Part shown: piece by piece, positions 1-9,072 of the stretch
How the letters are laid out: each line of letters opens with the position of its first letter
Numbering within the stretch: the stretch's first letter is position 1
NCBI GenBank assembly: GCA_016882305.1
Contig: VGQX01000016.1
Coordinates: forward strand, 1 to 34,924
From: Cyanobacteria bacterium K_Offshore_surface_m2_239
GTDB lineage: Bacteria; Cyanobacteriota; Cyanobacteriia; PCC-6307; Cyanobiaceae
Length of the DNA: 34,924 nt
Direction: 5' to 3'
Translations under genes and position numbers: made by a program
The notes under the pieces: generated by a model
What the model saw: the letters and a program-made list of their open reading frames with translations, nothing else
The model's database searches: none
What the model was told of the DNA's origin: nothing

Positions 1-589
1 TCGACTGAGGATCACGCGGCGCTTGGGAGACCTTCCCGGTCTCACCCGTAAGTCCGCCAAGCGGGCTTATCCCCCCGGTCAGCACGGCCAAGCCCGTCGC
101 AAGCGCTCCGAATACGCCATCCGTCTGGAAGAAAAGCAAAAGCTCCGCTTCAACTACGGCATCTCCGAGCGCCAGTTGGTGCGCTATGTGAAGAAAGCGC
201 GCGCCCAGGAGGGGTCCACCGGAACCAACCTGCTCAAGCTGCTGGAGAACCGTCTCGACAACGTCTGCTTCCGCCTGGGGTTCGGACCCACCGTTCCCGG
301 AGCGCGGCAGCTGGTCAACCACGGCCACGTCACCGTGAACGGCCGGGTGGTGGACATCCCCAGCTATCAGTGCAAATCGGGCGATGTGGTGGCCATTCGC
401 GAGCGCAAGGCGAGCAAGCAATTGGCCGAGGCCAACCTGCAGTTCCCCGGCCTGGCCAACATCCCCCCGCACCTGGAGTTCGAAAAAACCAAACTCACCG
501 CCAAGGTGAATGGCTCCATCGAACGGGAGTGGGTGGCCCTGGAAATCAACGAATTGCTGGTGGTTGAGTTTTACAGCCGCAAGGTGTAG
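1..589 (+). CDS. rpsD: 30S ribosomal protein S4 (5' end cut by window)
   Basis: Ribosomal protein S4 is a primary 16S rRNA-binding protein of the small subunit and nucleates 30S assembly. The open frame reaches the left edge: codons from base 2 read [15 protein letters not shown], the usual S4 N-terminus. The TTG at 23 is therefore not the start, and only about seven residues are missing. The S4 N-terminal domain is followed by the S4 RNA-binding domain around [20 protein letters not shown] (301-360). The gene ends with TAG at 587-589, and an intrinsic terminator follows about 36 bases downstream. The 195 visible residues fit the roughly 202 of cyanobacterial S4. Identification is firm. Confidence 0.97.
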   Translation, partial: RLRITRRLGDLPGLTRKSAKRAYPPGQHGQARRKRSEYAIRLEEKQKLRFNYGISERQLVRYVKKARAQEGSTGTNLLKLLENRLDNVCFRLGFGPTVPGARQLVNHGHVTVNGRVVDIPSYQCKSGDVVAIRERKASKQLAEANLQFPGLANIPPHLEFEKTKLTAKVNGSIEREWVALEINELLVVEFYSRKV

Positions 590-624
590 ATCTTTACAGC
601 CAAAACCGCGATTGCTCCTCAGAC

Positions 625-650
625 AGCCCTCGCTTTGACGAGGGCTTTTC
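625..650 (+). terminator. Rho-independent terminator of rpsD
   Basis: Perfect 7-bp stem GCCCTCG (626-632) / CGAGGGC (639-645) with a 6-base loop, followed by TTTTC. The T run lies only on the plus-strand side, so it ends rpsD transcription rather than the convergent trpC operon, which stops at 695. Confidence 0.85.
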
Positions 651-694
651 TGTTGGTTCGGACCGCGCGCGAGGGCCTGAAATCTTCCGACGGC

Positions 695-1615
695 TCACCC
701 CCCGATCAGCTCCTCCAACGCCGTCTGCACATCCGGCTGGCGCATCAGCGCTTCTCCCACCAGCACCGCGTCAGCGCCAGCGCCCTGCACCCGGTCGAGA
801 TCGTCGCGGGTGAAGAGGCCCGATTCGCTCACCAGCAAGGCGTGGGACGCGCGGATCCGTTCGCTGAATGCGGCCATCAGCTGGTCCGTGGTGGCGAGAT
901 CCACTGTGAAGGTGCTCAGATCGCGGTTGTTGATCCCGATCAGGGGGGGGGCACCGGGGTTGCCGGACCCACCGGGGGCCAGGAGAGCCTCCAGGCTCAG
1001 CACCCGCTCCAGTTCCTCGGCGTCATGCACCTCCACCAACACCGCCAACCCCAGGGAGCGGGCCACCTTGCTCAGGTAGCTGAGATCCTGATCGGTGAGG
1101 ATCGCCGCGATCAAGAGGGCCGCATCGGCGCCAGCGGCGCGCGCCTGATGGAGTTGATAGGGAGAAAGAATGAAGTCTTTGCAGAGCAGCGGCAGATCCA
1201 CGGCTTCCCGCACCGCCACCAACACGTCAAACCCTCCCTGGAAGAAGGTTTTGTCCGTGAGCACCGACAGGCAGCTGGCGCCGCCAGCCGCGTAGCCCCG
1301 GGCCACAGCCACCGGATCGAAGTCCTCCCGAATCACCCCTTTGCTCGGGCTCGCTTTTTTCACCTCAGCGATCACCGCCGGCTTGCGGCAGGACGCTCGC
1401 AGGGCTGCCGCGAAATCGCGGGTGGGGGGAAGATCGACGATCTGGCGCTGGAGCTGTTGCAGGCTGACCCGCTCCCGGGCGACGGCGATCTCCCGATCCT
1501 TATCCCAAACAATTTCCTCCAGGATGTGGCGAGGCTTTTCCTCCGGATGAGGGATGCCGTATTCCAGGTGAGCCACTTTCACCGAGGGGTTGGGGGGGCG
1601 GCGACGAATCTCCAT
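695..1615 (-). CDS. trpC: Indole-3-glycerol-phosphate synthase
   Basis: Catalyses ring closure of carboxyphenylaminodeoxyribulose phosphate to indole-3-glycerol phosphate in tryptophan synthesis, in the cytoplasm. The 306-residue protein has a (beta/alpha)8 barrel with the hallmark lysine segment [12 protein letters not shown], then [14 protein letters not shown] and a C-terminal phosphate-binding VLVGEALMR. The roughly 40-residue N-terminal lead ([20 protein letters not shown]) is, as far as I recall, usual in cyanobacterial TrpC. The ATG at 1615 lies one base after the TGA of lpd (TGAGATG on the minus strand), so translation is probably coupled. It is the last gene of the minus-strand run and converges on rpsD. 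Confidence 0.95.
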   Translation of the reverse strand: MEIRRRPPNPSVKVAHLEYGIPHPEEKPRHILEEIVWDKDREIAVARERVSLQQLQRQIVDLPPTRDFAAALRASCRKPAVIAEVKKASPSKGVIREDFDPVAVARGYAAGGASCLSVLTDKTFFQGGFDVLVAVREAVDLPLLCKDFILSPYQLHQARAAGADAALLIAAILTDQDLSYLSKVARSLGLAVLVEVHDAEELERVLSLEALLAPGGSGNPGAPPLIGINNRDLSTFTVDLATTDQLMAAFSERIRASHALLVSESGLFTRDDLDRVQGAGADAVLVGEALMRQPDVQTALEELIGG

Positions 1616-1616
1616 C

Positions 1617-3083
1617 TCAAATACCCACCGGGGTGGCCACGGCCGTGGCCGCCTGCTTGTACGCCACTTCCACCACCTCGCTCAAGGTGGGATGGGTGTG
1701 CACCTCGGTGGCCAATTCCACCACCCCCTGGCGGCGGGCCACGGCGTTGGCGATCTCCTGGATCAGATCGGCGGCGTGCAAGCCATAGATGTGGGCGCCC
1801 AACACTTCGCCAGTGCTCTTGTTGAACAGCAACTTGAGCGCCCCATCGCTCTCCAGCTCCGCGAGGGCCTTGGAATTGGCTTTGAAATAGCTGCGCACCG
1901 TGCCCAGCTCAAATCCCTCACGGCTGGCCAACGCCTTGGCGTCGGCCTCGCTCAGTCCCACCGAGCTGATCTCCGGATGGGTGAAGGTGGCTGCGGGGAT
2001 CGAGCGATAGTCGATCGCCCGCGCATGGCCGAGGATGTTGTCGATGGCCACGGTGCCCTGGGCCGCGGCGGTGTGGGCGAGCATCATTTTCCCGGTCACA
2101 TCGCCCACGGCCCAGAGATGGGGCACGGGCTGCGCTCCCTCCGCATGGCTGGCCAGCACCCGCATGGTGTCATCCACAGCGATGAAGCCCCGCTGGGTGT
2201 CCACCCCCACCGAGGCCAGGTTGAGGGGTTGACTCACCGGCACCCGCCCCGTGGCGACCAGCACCGCGTCCACCTCCAGCGTCTCGACAAGCTCCTTGGT
2301 GGCCATGTCCACCAGCTCGATCCTCACGGGGCAGCCGGGTGTGATCGTCTTGGCCAGCACGCCGGCTCGGGCGTCGATGTCCCGTCCGTCGATCAGCTGG
2401 CGGGCCGCCAGCTTGGCGATGTCGGGGTCAAAGGTGGGCATCACCCGATCGAGCGCCTCGATCATCGTCACCTCACAGCCCAGGGCGGTGTAGACATCGG
2501 CGAATTCCAGACCGATGTAGCCGCTGCCGATGATCGTGATCCAGCGGGGCAACCACTCCAGGTTGATGGCCTCGTCGCTGGTGAACACCGTGCGCCCATC
2601 GGTGGTGATGCCCGGGGGGACGAAGGGATCGGACCCGGTGGCGATGATCACCTCCCGGGCGCTCCACACCCGTTCCACCCCGCTGCTCTCGCGCACGGCC
2701 ACCCGCTGGGAGCCCTCCAAGCGGCCCAGGCCGCGAAGGATGGTGACGCCCGCCCGATCCAGGGTTTTGGTGAGGTTGGCGCGGATGGTGTCCACCAGCT
2801 GACGGGCGTGGTCGGCGATCTTTTGTCGTTCGAAGCGCACCGGGGCCGCGTGGATGCCGAAGCCCTTCAGGTGTTCGGCATCGGCCAGCTCGCGCACCCG
2901 TCCGCTGGCCGCGAGCAGGGCCTTGGAGGGCACGCAGCCGCGGTTGACGCAGGTTCCGCCCATGTCCCGGCTCTCGACGATCGCCACCTTCAACCCGTGG
3001 TCCGCGCCGTGTTTGGCCGCGTCGAACCCCCCGTAGCCCGCGCCGATGACGATGACATCGAAATCAAAGGAGGAGTCGCTCAC
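1617..3083 (-). CDS. lpdA: Dihydrolipoyl dehydrogenase (E3)
   Basis: FAD flavoprotein that reoxidises dihydrolipoyl groups with NAD+, serving pyruvate dehydrogenase and the glycine cleavage system. With the GTG start at 3083 the protein has 488 residues. It carries the FAD-binding GAGYGG (14-19), the redox-active disulfide C45-V-N-R-G-C50, the NAD-binding [10 protein letters not shown], a [14 protein letters not shown] site and the C-terminal active-site histidine region HTHPTLSEV. The frame is open 19 codons upstream to 3140, but that lead (GGAGQTREW...) is not family-like, so I chose the GTG just before [13 protein letters not shown]. No strong ribosome binding site supports either start. 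trpC follows after one base. Confidence 0.95.
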   Translation of the reverse strand: MSDSSFDFDVIVIGAGYGGFDAAKHGADHGLKVAIVESRDMGGTCVNRGCVPSKALLAASGRVRELADAEHLKGFGIHAAPVRFERQKIADHARQLVDTIRANLTKTLDRAGVTILRGLGRLEGSQRVAVRESSGVERVWSAREVIIATGSDPFVPPGITTDGRTVFTSDEAINLEWLPRWITIIGSGYIGLEFADVYTALGCEVTMIEALDRVMPTFDPDIAKLAARQLIDGRDIDARAGVLAKTITPGCPVRIELVDMATKELVETLEVDAVLVATGRVPVSQPLNLASVGVDTQRGFIAVDDTMRVLASHAEGAQPVPHLWAVGDVTGKMMLAHTAAAQGTVAIDNILGHARAIDYRSIPAATFTHPEISSVGLSEADAKALASREGFELGTVRSYFKANSKALAELESDGALKLLFNKSTGEVLGAHIYGLHAADLIQEIANAVARRQGVVELATEVHTHPTLSEVVEVAYKQAATAVATPVGI

Positions 3084-3172
3084 CGACGCTCGGGCGAATG
3101 GATGGCTCCATTCTCTCGTTTGCCCTGCCCCCCCCGACAACAGCAGACCAAGGGACAGTGCCGGGCCATGGG

Positions 3173-4018
3173 CTATCCGGCGCTGGCCCCCGCCCTCCTG
3201 ATCGCGGCGGCGGGGGCACCGGCTCCGAGTCGCTGCCGTTCCCGCTCCAGGAGAAGGGGAGCGGCGGCGACCGCCACGTTCAGCGACTCCACGGCGGTGC
3301 TGTGCGGCAGCGTGACCTGGATGTCCGCCTGGCCCAGCAGTTCAGGGTGGAGGCCGGCTCCTTCATTGCCAAGCAGGAGGAGGGTGGGGCCGAGCCAGTC
3401 GTGGCTCCAGTAGGGGGCTCCGCCGCGCACCACTGTCGCGACGACGCGGGTGCCCGCAGCACGGGCCTGACGCACCCGCTCCAGCAGGTCCGCCTCCGGG
3501 AAGCGAAGGAGTCGCAGGGCCAGCGCCGCCCCGCTGGAGGCCCGCAGGACCTTCGGTTGCCAGGGGTCCGCGCCGCCACCCAGCCAGATCTGCTCCACAC
3601 CCGCCGCCAGGGCGGTGCGCAGCAGAGTGCCCAGGTTTCCAGGGTCCTGGATGTTGTCCAGAACCATGGCGAAGGCGGGAGCCCCGACTGGCGTCAGGGG
3701 GGGCGGCAAGGTCCAGGGGAGAGCGGCGACCACCCCGTCGGGATGGCGGGTGGTGGCGATCGCCTCCAGTGCTTCCATGCTCACCGACCGCCAGGTGCTG
3801 GCCGCGGGGAGGGTGCGCAGAAGTTCGGGGTGGCGTTCCAGCCAGGGGTCTGTGGCCAGAAGCAGCTCAGGCTCCAGGCCGAGCCGCAAAGCTTCTTCCA
3901 GCAAGTGGGTGCCTTCGAGCAGCAACCGCTGCTGCTCCTGGCGTCCCGCGGCGTGATGCAGGGCCCTGAGCCGCTGCACCAACGGGTTGCGGCGACTGGT
4001 GATGGGCTCCGCAGACAC
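3173..4018 (-). CDS. TrmH/SpoU-family RNA 2'-O-methyltransferase
   Basis: Predicted AdoMet-dependent ribose 2'-O-methyltransferase acting on rRNA or tRNA. The 281-residue protein has an N-terminal substrate-binding domain (SRRNPLVQRLRAL, then LLLEGTHLLEEAL) and a C-terminal SPOUT domain. The three SpoU motifs are visible: LDNIQDPGNLGTLLRTA, LLLGNEGAGL, and LPHSTAVESLNVAVAAAPLL, which contains the knot Asn. The GTG start at 4016-4018 abuts the TAG stop of the upstream small gene with no spacer, which implies coupling. The exact RNA target (RlmB-like or other) cannot be told from sequence. The gene lies 89 bases ahead of lpd. Confidence 0.9.
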   Translation of the reverse strand: MSAEPITSRRNPLVQRLRALHHAAGRQEQQRLLLEGTHLLEEALRLGLEPELLLATDPWLERHPELLRTLPAASTWRSVSMEALEAIATTRHPDGVVAALPWTLPPPLTPVGAPAFAMVLDNIQDPGNLGTLLRTALAAGVEQIWLGGGADPWQPKVLRASSGAALALRLLRFPEADLLERVRQARAAGTRVVATVVRGGAPYWSHDWLGPTLLLLGNEGAGLHPELLGQADIQVTLPHSTAVESLNVAVAAAPLLLERERQRLGAGAPAAAIRRAGASAG

Positions 4019-4267
4019 CTAAAACTTTTCCTGATGGCGCACGTGGAGCTCCTCATTGATGTGGAGGGTCTTGTTGCCAAGATGGACGCCCCGCACCGAG
4101 GCGATCTCGCCACAGAGTCCCTCAGCGGCGAGATGCTCGACCAATTTACGGATCACCACGTCTTCGACTTTGGCCTCATCAAAACTGTGTGGCGTTATAC
4201 TTTCAATGAATTTGCCAAGTTTTTGCGCAATAATTTCAGACGCGTTGTCGATGGAGAGGAAGATCAT
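4019..4267 (-). CDS. Small conserved-looking protein of unknown function
   Basis: An 82-residue soluble protein. I do not recognise the family. It has an amphipathic helical first half (IIAQKLGKFIESITPHSFDEAKVEDVVI) and a beta-rich second half (GEIASVRGVHL, KTLHINEELHV), with no membrane segment and no cysteine motif. It superficially recalls BolA-size proteins but lacks their motif. The ATG at 4267 is only 8 bases past the 3' end of tRNA-Leu(CAG), leaving no normal leader. A TTG at 4273 is the only alternative upstream start. Base composition is near 50% GC by eye, clearly below its neighbours. The stop abuts the TrmH-family start. Confidence 0.7.
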   Translation of the reverse strand: MIFLSIDNASEIIAQKLGKFIESITPHSFDEAKVEDVVIRKLVEHLAAEGLCGEIASVRGVHLGNKTLHINEELHVRHQEKF

Positions 4268-4275
4268 AATCAAAG

Positions 4276-4359
4276 TGCGGATGGGGAGACTTGAACTCCC
4301 ACGACATTGCTGCCACTAGTACCTGAAACTAGCGCGTCTACCAATTCCGCCACATCCGC
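4276..4359 (-). tRNA. tRNA-Leu (anticodon CAG)
   Basis: Class II tRNA of 84 bases with acceptor GCGGATG / CATCCGC and discriminator A. The D-arm contains GGTAGACGC, the anticodon stem CTAGT/ACTAG holds loop TTCAGGT (anticodon CAG, reads CUG), and there is a long variable arm and T-loop TTCAAGT. CCA is not encoded. The small gene at 4267 starts 8 bases beyond its 3' end on the same strand. Confidence 0.95.
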
Positions 4360-4524
4360 AGGCGTGCCTGGAAGTCCAGGGATGACCGTGAGCTTAGACC
4401 ATGGAGGGCCTGACGGTCCGCCTCGCACGGTGAGGTTGGCGAGACAGTTCATGGTGCGGCACCTAGACGAGGGGTTGAATCGTTGTCAAGATGCGCCGTG
4501 AAAGGTTTTGTAGGATCCCTGCCC

Positions 4525-5832
4525 ATGGTCGTGACCACCACGCCCCTTCGCTCAACGCTTGTGCAGCCGAGATTGGAGGTGACCGGTGGGACGACCTTGG
4601 AAGGCGAGATCCGTGTCAGTGGGGCCAAGAACTCCGCCCTGGTCCTGATGGCCGCGTGTCTGCTCAGCAAAGATTCGCTTCTTCTTCACAATGTACCCCG
4701 CTTGACGGACATCGCCTCCATGGGCGAGATCCTCGCCGCCCTCGGGGTCCGTGTCACCCGTTCCGGGGAAACGGTTGAGCTTTTGGCTGATCACGTGTCT
4801 CGGGCGGCTCCCCCCTATGAATTGGTCAACAGCCTGCGGGCCAGCTTTTTCTGCATCGGCCCTCTCCTGGCGCGCATGGGCATGGCTCAGGTTCCCCTCC
4901 CCGGCGGCTGCCAGATCGGCACCCGCCCTGTGGTGGAGCACGTCAAAGGCCTGAAAGCTCTTGGCGCCCGGGTGACCATCGAGCACGGGGTCGTGACCGC
5001 CGTGGTGCCGGGCGCCGGGCAACGGCTCAAGGGGGGGCACATTCTTTTGGATTGCCCCAGCGTCGGCGCCACCGAGACCCTGATGATGGCCGCCGCCCTG
5101 GCGGATGGCGAAACCATCATTGAAAACGCCGCTCTGGAACCCGAGGTGGTCGACCTGGCTCGCCTCCTGCGGGCCATGGGCGCCCGCATTCGCGGCGCTG
5201 GCACGCCGACCATCGTCATCGATGGCGTGCCGTCACTCCATGGGGCTGACTACCACGTCATCCCCGACCGCATCGAGGCGGGCACGTTCTTGATCGCCGG
5301 GGCCATCACCCGCTCCTCTCTGCTGGTCACCCCCGTGATCACCGACCACCTGGGCGCCGTGTTGGCCAAGTTGGAGGACTGTGGCTGCCGTCTCACCCCG
5401 GAGGGCGAGGGAATCCGCATCTCCGCCAAGGAGATCAACGCCATCGACCTGCGCACCCAGCCGTTCCCGGGCTTTCCCACGGACCTCCAGGCCCCGTTCA
5501 TGAGCCTGTTGGCCACCGCCACCGGCACCAGCATGGTGGTGGAGAACATTTTTGAAAACCGCCTGCAGCACGTCGCGGAACTTCAGCGAATGGGCGCGTC
5601 GATCCGCATGCAGGGCAACACGGCCTGTGTGGAGGGCGTGACGCGCCTCAGCGGTGCCCCTGTTCAGGGAACCGATCTGCGAGCTTCCGCGGCCATGGTG
5701 CTCGCGGGCCTGGCCGCAGAGGGCATCACGACGGTGCGGGGGCTGGAATATCTCGATCGCGGCTACTCTCAGCTTGAGCACAAGCTGAATGCCGTGGGCG
5801 CCCGCATCCAACGTGTCAGCGGCGACGCATGA
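4525..5832 (+). CDS. murA: UDP-N-acetylglucosamine 1-carboxyvinyltransferase
   Basis: First committed step of peptidoglycan synthesis: transfers enolpyruvate from PEP to UDP-GlcNAc in the cytoplasm. This is the fosfomycin target. The 435-residue protein shows the SGAKN segment with the conserved K35-N36, the catalytic C129 in LPGGCQIGTRP, and later GFPTDLQAPFM and the two-domain inside-out barrel pattern. The frame is open back to a TTG at 4483, but the ATG at 4525 has an AGGAT eight bases upstream and gives the usual family length. C129 is a cysteine, so the enzyme should be fosfomycin-sensitive by family knowledge. It sits between two tRNA-Leu genes. Confidence 0.96.
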   Translation: MVVTTTPLRSTLVQPRLEVTGGTTLEGEIRVSGAKNSALVLMAACLLSKDSLLLHNVPRLTDIASMGEILAALGVRVTRSGETVELLADHVSRAAPPYELVNSLRASFFCIGPLLARMGMAQVPLPGGCQIGTRPVVEHVKGLKALGARVTIEHGVVTAVVPGAGQRLKGGHILLDCPSVGATETLMMAAALADGETIIENAALEPEVVDLARLLRAMGARIRGAGTPTIVIDGVPSLHGADYHVIPDRIEAGTFLIAGAITRSSLLVTPVITDHLGAVLAKLEDCGCRLTPEGEGIRISAKEINAIDLRTQPFPGFPTDLQAPFMSLLATATGTSMVVENIFENRLQHVAELQRMGASIRMQGNTACVEGVTRLSGAPVQGTDLRASAAMVLAGLAAEGITTVRGLEYLDRGYSQLEHKLNAVGARIQRVSGDA

Positions 5833-5872
5833 TCGGGAGGGGGGTGCCGACCACGCGATAGATTCGGGTCAT

Positions 5873-5954
5873 GGGAGCGTGCCGGAATTGGTAGACGGAC
5901 TCGACTCAAAATCGAGCGCCTTCGGGCATGTGGGTTCGAGTCCCACCGCTCCCA
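5873..5954 (+). tRNA. tRNA-Leu (anticodon CAA)
   Basis: Class II tRNA of 82 bases with acceptor GGGAGCG / CGCTCCC and discriminator A. The anticodon stem CTCGA/TCGAG has loop CTCAAAA (anticodon CAA, reads UUG). The variable arm is GCCTTCGGGC-like, and the T-arm GTGGG-TTCGAGT-CCCAC is perfect. CCA is not encoded. It lies 40 bases after murA and 41 bases before argD. Confidence 0.95.
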
Positions 5955-5995
5955 TCCCCGCCCCTCGGCCGGGGGAGGTCACTCCCTCCGCCGTG

Positions 5996-7174
5996 ATGGA
6001 CACCTACGCCCGCTTCCCTCTCACTTTGGTGCGCGGGAAGGACGTCTGGGTTTGGGACGACCGAGGGAATCGCTATTTGGATGCCGTGGCCGGCATTGCG
6101 GTCTGCACCCTCGGTCACAGTTCGCCGGCCCTGCGCAGGGCCCTGTGCCGGCAGTTGGCCACGCTGCAACATGTCTCCAATCTCTACCGCATCCCCGAGC
6201 AGGAAGAGCTGGCCGCGGCCATCGCCCAGCGCAGCTGCGCGGATCGCGTCTTCTTCTGCAATTCCGGCGCTGAGGCCAATGAAGCCGCCATCAAGCTGGC
6301 CCGCAAACACGGCCACGAGCGGCGCGGCATTGCCCGACCGCTGATTCTCACCGCCGAAGCCAGCTTCCACGGGCGCACCCTGGCGGCGGTGACCGCCACC
6401 GGACAGCCGCGCTATCACCAGGGTTTTGAGCCGATGGTGGAGGGGTTTCGCTACTTCCCCTACAACGACGGACCCGCCTTCGACGCCCTCCTCGACAGCT
6501 GCGAAGCCGAAGGGCCGGCCGTGGCGGCCGTGCTTCTTGAGCCCCTTCAGGGAGAGGGGGGCGTGCACCCTGGCGACCCCGCCTTCTTCCGTCTGGTGCG
6601 CGAACGCTGCGACGAGCGCGGCATTCTCCTCATCTTGGATGAAGTCCAGATCGGTGTTGGACGCAGCGGCCGGTGGTGGGGATATGAACACCTGGGCGTG
6701 GAGCCGGATGCCTTCACCCTGGCCAAGGGCTTGGGGGGAGGCATTCCCATCGGCGCGCTGGCGGTGAAGGCCAGCTGCGACATTCTCCGCCCCGGGGAGC
6801 ATGCCAGCACTTTTGGTGGCAATCCCCTCGCCTGCCGCGCCGGTCTCACCGTCTTGCGGGAGATCGAACGCCGTCAGCTCCTCTCCCGGGTCACCCACGT
6901 CGGGCAGCGGCTGAGGGAGCGGCTGGAGGAGCTGGTGCGCCGTCATCCCGACCGGCTCGCGGGGGTGAGGGGCTGGGGCCTGCTGCTGGGTCTGGCGCTC
7001 CAGCCGGATGCCTTGACCGCTCCCGAGGTGGTGAAGGCGGCGATGGCGGAAGGATTGCTGCTGGTGCCGGCTGGAGCGAGTGTTGTGCGCTTTGTTCCCC
7101 CCCTGGTGATCCAGCCGCGCCATGGGCGGGAATTGGTGAAGCGCCTGGAACGCGCCCTCGCCCGCCTGCGTTGA
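5996..7174 (+). CDS. argD: Acetylornithine aminotransferase (class III, PLP)
   Basis: Transaminates N-acetylglutamate semialdehyde to N-acetylornithine in arginine synthesis. The 392-residue protein has the class III features: NSGAEANEAAIKLAR, SFHGRTLAAVTATGQ, LDEVQIGVGRSG (PLP-binding Asp) and the Schiff-base lysine in LAKGLGGGIPIGAL near residue 243, then STFGGNPLACRA. The longer open frame from 5789 runs through murA and the tRNA, so the start must be the GTG at 5993 or the ATG at 5996. A GGAGG at 5974-5978 lies rather far upstream. Broader specificity (succinyl-DAP or 4-aminobutyrate) cannot be excluded. Confidence 0.93.
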   Translation: MDTYARFPLTLVRGKDVWVWDDRGNRYLDAVAGIAVCTLGHSSPALRRALCRQLATLQHVSNLYRIPEQEELAAAIAQRSCADRVFFCNSGAEANEAAIKLARKHGHERRGIARPLILTAEASFHGRTLAAVTATGQPRYHQGFEPMVEGFRYFPYNDGPAFDALLDSCEAEGPAVAAVLLEPLQGEGGVHPGDPAFFRLVRERCDERGILLILDEVQIGVGRSGRWWGYEHLGVEPDAFTLAKGLGGGIPIGALAVKASCDILRPGEHASTFGGNPLACRAGLTVLREIERRQLLSRVTHVGQRLRERLEELVRRHPDRLAGVRGWGLLLGLALQPDALTAPEVVKAAMAEGLLLVPAGASVVRFVPPLVIQPRHGRELVKRLERALARLR

Positions 7175-7203
7175 CCCGGTTTGACCCCGAGGGGGCGGCC
7201 GGG

Positions 7204-8484
7204 ATGCCCCATGGCCCGCCCTGGAGCGACCTGCCCGCTCCCATCGATCTGGACGCCCTGCTGGTGGCTCGCACCCGCCCCGGCATCGACCTCGGGTTGG
7301 AGCGGATGCGAGCCGCCCTCGCCGCTGGCGGTCATCCCGAACGCCGGTTCCCCGCCGTTCAGGTGGCCGGTACCAATGGCAAGGGGTCCATCGCCACCTT
7401 CCTGCACGCCATTCTCCAGGCGGCGGGACTGCGGGCGGGCGTCTATCGCTCGCCACACCTGCGCAGCTGGTGCGAACGCATCCAGCTGGGGGAGCGTTGG
7501 ATCGATGGGGAGACGCTGAGGGGGGATCTCGAGCGCTGGCAAGCCAGTGCCGAACGCCATTCCCTCACTGCGTTTGAGCTGTTCACAGCCGCCGCCATGG
7601 ACCGCTTCGCTCGGGAGAATCTGGATCTGGTGGTGTTGGAGGTGGGTCTGGGGGGACGGCTTGATGCCACCACGGTCCACCCCCGACGGACGGTGGTGGG
7701 CTTTGGCCCCATCGGCCTGGATCATCAGGACTTTCTCGGCGACACGCTGGCGGCGATCGCGACGGAGAAAGCCGCGGTGCTGGACGCCGTCGGCCAGGTG
7801 GCCATCAGCGCTCCGCAGCCACCGGAAGCTGCGGAGGCGCTGGAACGTCAAGCCCGGCTGAGCGGATGCGCGCTGCACTGGGTGGACCCCCTGCCGACCC
7901 CCGAGCGGGGTGGGCCCGCTCTGGGTTTGCCGGGCGCGTTTCAACGCGGCAACGCGGCGGTGGCGGTGGCGATGGCCAGGACCCTGCGAGCTCAGGGGTG
8001 GTCCATCCCGGACGTGGCCCTCGGGATCGGCCTTCGCCAGGCTCGCTGGCCAGGACGTCTGGAGCGCCGCTCCTGGAAGGGGCGAGCGCTGCTTCTCGAC
8101 GGTGCCCACAATCCGGCGGGGGCCATGGCCCTCCGCCAGGCACTGAAGGAGATTGACGCGCTCTCTCCTGAGGCGCCCCGTCAGGGCCGCCGCTGGCTCC
8201 TGGCCATTCAGCGCACCAAGGACGCTCCGGCCCTGCTCGATGCCCTGCTGGCCCCCGACGATGCGGCCGCCCTGGGGGGGCTGCCGGATCTTCCCTGCTG
8301 GACCGTGGAGGAGTTGGCGCGGGCTCGGCCAGGGCTGCGCGGGCGCTTGCGCGGGGTGGAGACCCCGACCGAAGGACTGGAATGGTTGCGGCCGCCCGGT
8401 CCCTTGCCCGTGATTGCCGGCTCCCTCCACTGGCTGGGGGAGATCTGGCCCCTGCTCGATCCGATAACAGGTTCGCGCCCATGA
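7204..8484 (+). CDS. folC: Folylpolyglutamate / dihydrofolate synthase
   Basis: ATP-dependent Mur-ligase-family enzyme that adds glutamate to dihydropteroate and/or folates. The 426-residue protein has the P-loop VAGTNGKGS, the SPHL motif (YRSPHLRSWCERI), FELFTAAAMDRF, LEVGLGGRLDATT and LLLDGAHNPAGA. The ATG at 7204 is preceded by GAGGGGG at good spacing. A TTG at 7171, overlapping the argD stop, is the other possible start. It lies 29 bases after argD and is probably cotranscribed. Confidence 0.92.
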   Translation: MPHGPPWSDLPAPIDLDALLVARTRPGIDLGLERMRAALAAGGHPERRFPAVQVAGTNGKGSIATFLHAILQAAGLRAGVYRSPHLRSWCERIQLGERWIDGETLRGDLERWQASAERHSLTAFELFTAAAMDRFARENLDLVVLEVGLGGRLDATTVHPRRTVVGFGPIGLDHQDFLGDTLAAIATEKAAVLDAVGQVAISAPQPPEAAEALERQARLSGCALHWVDPLPTPERGGPALGLPGAFQRGNAAVAVAMARTLRAQGWSIPDVALGIGLRQARWPGRLERRSWKGRALLLDGAHNPAGAMALRQALKEIDALSPEAPRQGRRWLLAIQRTKDAPALLDALLAPDDAAALGGLPDLPCWTVEELARARPGLRGRLRGVETPTEGLEWLRPPGPLPVIAGSLHWLGEIWPLLDPITGSRP

Positions 8485-8578
8485 CCGAGGGAAACAGCAC
8501 GTTGTCTGCAAGTTTTGTCAGGGCTGACCTTTTCACCAACCGTTGCCAGTCTGCCGATGGAACGTTTGTCCCTTGTCC

Positions 8579-9058
8579 ATGACGCTCACCCTCACGAACG
8601 ATGAACGCAGCCAGCTCCTGGGGGGGCCCCTGGCTGCCGCCATGGCCGTGATGGCCGTGGATCTGGGCCTGTTCTCCAGTGCCCGGGAAGCCCTTGCCCT
8701 CGGCAAGGAGCTCGCCACCGCCTCCACCCGTTATGCCGACAATCCCTTGATCGCCAGCCTCTTTGATCCCGAAGCCCTCAAACAGGGCCTGTCCCAGCGG
8801 CAATTCTTCACCGCTGAGGATGTCAAGGACGGCACGGTGCTGGACCGCGCCTTGGAGAACGTGGATCAGGCGTTGAGCCTGGCGCGCGCGAAAGCTGACG
8901 CGCCCAGCGTGGAGCAATTCGTCCAGCTGATTGTTGATGGTTGTGTGGCGGTGGCGGAGGCCGCCGGGAAGGGGCTGTTCGGCTCCGGGGACAAGGTCTC
9001 TTCCGAGGAGAAAGCGGCCCTGGATCGCATCCGCCAGCATCTGGGTCTCCAAGCCTGA
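8579..9058 (+). CDS. Hypothetical protein, alpha-helical
   Basis: A 159-residue protein that I do not recognise, though it looks like a conserved cyanobacterial family. It appears all-helical: a mildly hydrophobic N-terminal stretch (GGPLAAAMAVMAVDLG) is followed by amphipathic helices (SAREALALGKEL, VLDRALENVDQALSLARAKA, EEKAALDRIRQHLGL). There is no signal peptide or clear transmembrane span. The start is the ATG at 8579; the open frame begins 12 codons earlier in non-conserved-looking sequence. The next gene, a lumenal pentapeptide protein, begins 14 bases after the stop, so they probably share a transcript and perhaps a thylakoid-related role (inference). Confidence 0.7.
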   Translation: MTLTLTNDERSQLLGGPLAAAMAVMAVDLGLFSSAREALALGKELATASTRYADNPLIASLFDPEALKQGLSQRQFFTAEDVKDGTVLDRALENVDQALSLARAKADAPSVEQFVQLIVDGCVAVAEAAGKGLFGSGDKVSSEEKAALDRIRQHLGLQA

Positions 9059-9072
9059 CCCCCGCGCCAGCC

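Noticed and set aside
1590-3413. A 607-codon plus-strand open frame opposite lpd
   Set aside because: Shadow frame rich in Gly, His and Arg; lpd on the minus strand is unambiguous.
4019-4267. BolA-family assignment of the 82-residue gene
   Set aside because: Length is similar but the conserved BolA histidine-containing motif is not seen.
5789-5995. Extension of argD upstream to 5789
   Set aside because: It would run through the end of murA and the whole tRNA-Leu(CAA).
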